Positions 63,571 through 64,000 of a DNA stretch of 64,000 bases are shown piece by piece (position 1 is the stretch's first letter; each line of letters opens with the position of its first letter). The position numbers and the translations under genes are program-made. This stretch comes from an uncultured Alphaproteobacteria bacterium (GTDB taxonomy: Bacteria; Pseudomonadota; Alphaproteobacteria; Caulobacterales; Caulobacteraceae): assembly GCA_903860975.1 (NCBI GenBank), contig CAIOSI010000034.1:59200-123199 (forward strand), read 5' to 3'. The notes beneath the pieces are model-generated. The model was not told the origin of the DNA and searched no databases. It worked only from the letters and a program-made list of their open reading frames with translations.

Positions 63571-63684
63571 CCCCTGTAAGATCTGCGATTTAGTTCGATT
63601 GGAGACGCAACGTCGTCCTGACGACGTATCACGATGCTTGTGTGATCTGCCGTTGGCGTTCTCGACGCCTAAGCTCCATGAGCG

Positions 63685-63721
63685 AAAAAAAGGCGGCGGA
63701 AGGAACGAGCCTTCCGCCGCC
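63685..63721 (-). terminator. Intrinsic terminator of the flagellin gene
   Basis: On the minus strand a perfect 12-base stem GGCGGCGGAAGG / CCTTCCGCCGCC (63721-63710 with 63703-63692) with a 6-base loop is followed by seven T (63691-63685). It begins ten bases after the flagellin stop at 63731. This is the strongest intrinsic terminator in the window. Confidence 0.93.
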
Positions 63722-63730
63722 GCTTTTGGC

Positions 63731-64000
63731 CTACTTGAAGAGGCCAAGGAGGATCGAAGACGATTGGTTGGCGATCGAGAGCGCCTGAATACCCAGTTGC
63801 TGCTTTGTCTGCATCGCCTGGAGATTCGCGCTTTCCTTCGCCAGGTCGGCGTCCACCAAGTTACCAATGCCTGCGTTGATCGTGTTCTGCAGGTTGGTGA
63901 TGAACGTCTGTTGATTTGCCATCGCCTTGCTACCCGTACCGAGCTTGCCAAGCGCGCTCGAAACGTTCGCGATCGAAGTGTTCAGGGCCGTGATCTGCGC
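63731..64000 (-). CDS. Flagellin, C-terminal part (gene continues beyond window)
   Basis: The 89 visible residues are the flagellin D0 C-terminal helix: ITALNTSIANVSSALGKLGT, TFITNLQNTINAGIGNLVDAD, then LAKESANLQAMQTKQQLGIQ and ALSIANQSSSILLGLF ending one residue before the stop. It is the short caulobacterial type. The protein is exported by the flagellar type III system and forms the filament. The start and promoter lie outside the window. A strong terminator follows. Confidence 0.96.
   Translation of the reverse strand, partial: AQITALNTSIANVSSALGKLGTGSKAMANQQTFITNLQNTINAGIGNLVDADLAKESANLQAMQTKQQLGIQALSIANQSSSILLGLFK

Noticed and set aside
1..64000. CRISPR arrays, intact insertion sequences or transposases
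   Set aside because: No regularly spaced direct repeats, transposase motifs or terminal inverted repeats were seen.

Overview
The window reads as core chromosome of a high-GC alphaproteobacterium of the Caulobacterales (Caulobacter/Phenylobacterium type). The basis is a single rpoH sigma-32 gene, a short flagellin of the caulobacterial type, a phaR/phaA/phaB polyhydroxybutyrate block, two three-gene RND pumps, a large TonB-type receptor, metX-metW and an alphaproteobacterial IscU-like gene followed by yidD. Genus is inferred from protein style, not from a database search.

Layout. 1-1.2 kb: 3'-truncated M28 peptidase. 1.3-8 kb: TetR regulator divergent from a NodT/adaptor/RND drug-type pump. 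7.9-10.1 kb: a FliK-like gene coupled to a stand-alone FlhB C-domain gene. 10.3-13.2 kb: threonine dehydratase, VOC protein, purA. 13.3-19.1 kb: degenerate receiver protein, rpoH, TonB-type receptor, RluD. 19.2-25.2 kb: PhoD, LysE-type exporter, hisI, folE, cysS, SRPBCC protein. 25.2-30.2 kb: Tat-exported phospholipase C, modBC, POT transporter. 30.4-36.2 kb: CzcCBA-type metal efflux operon, with a Zur-box-like palindrome in the divergent promoter region. 36.4-40.1 kb: IscU-like, yidD, thrS, glycosyltransferase. 40.3-43.7 kb: HMG-CoA lyase, GT39, GT2. 43.8-47.2 kb: small regulators, phaR, phaA, phaB, with a CTGC-N3-GCAG operator candidate. 47.3-57.5 kb: secreted hypothetical, gloB, methyltransferase-PII pair, metW-metX, SixA, DUF952, pyrD, histidine kinase, ggt.

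From about 57.7 kb to 63.6 kb the sequence changes character. There is a multiply frameshifted gene, a tRNA-Arg(ACG) with short repeats just downstream, a lower-GC orphan gene, a fragment resembling the start of HsdR/DUF4145 proteins, a small copper block (DUF2946, outer membrane protein, CopC), an AlpA-like phage regulator, a GST, and a truncated RecB-like nuclease. I read this as a decayed tRNA-linked accessory segment. The window closes in the 3' part of a flagellin gene with a strong intrinsic terminator.

The most useful leads are the Zur-like box before the metal pump, the FliK/FlhX-type pair, the tight GGTGCCTA operator-like repeat before ggt, the PhaR operator candidate, and the uncharacterised 339-residue gene in the accessory segment. 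I saw no CRISPR array, intact transposase, integrase or rRNA.
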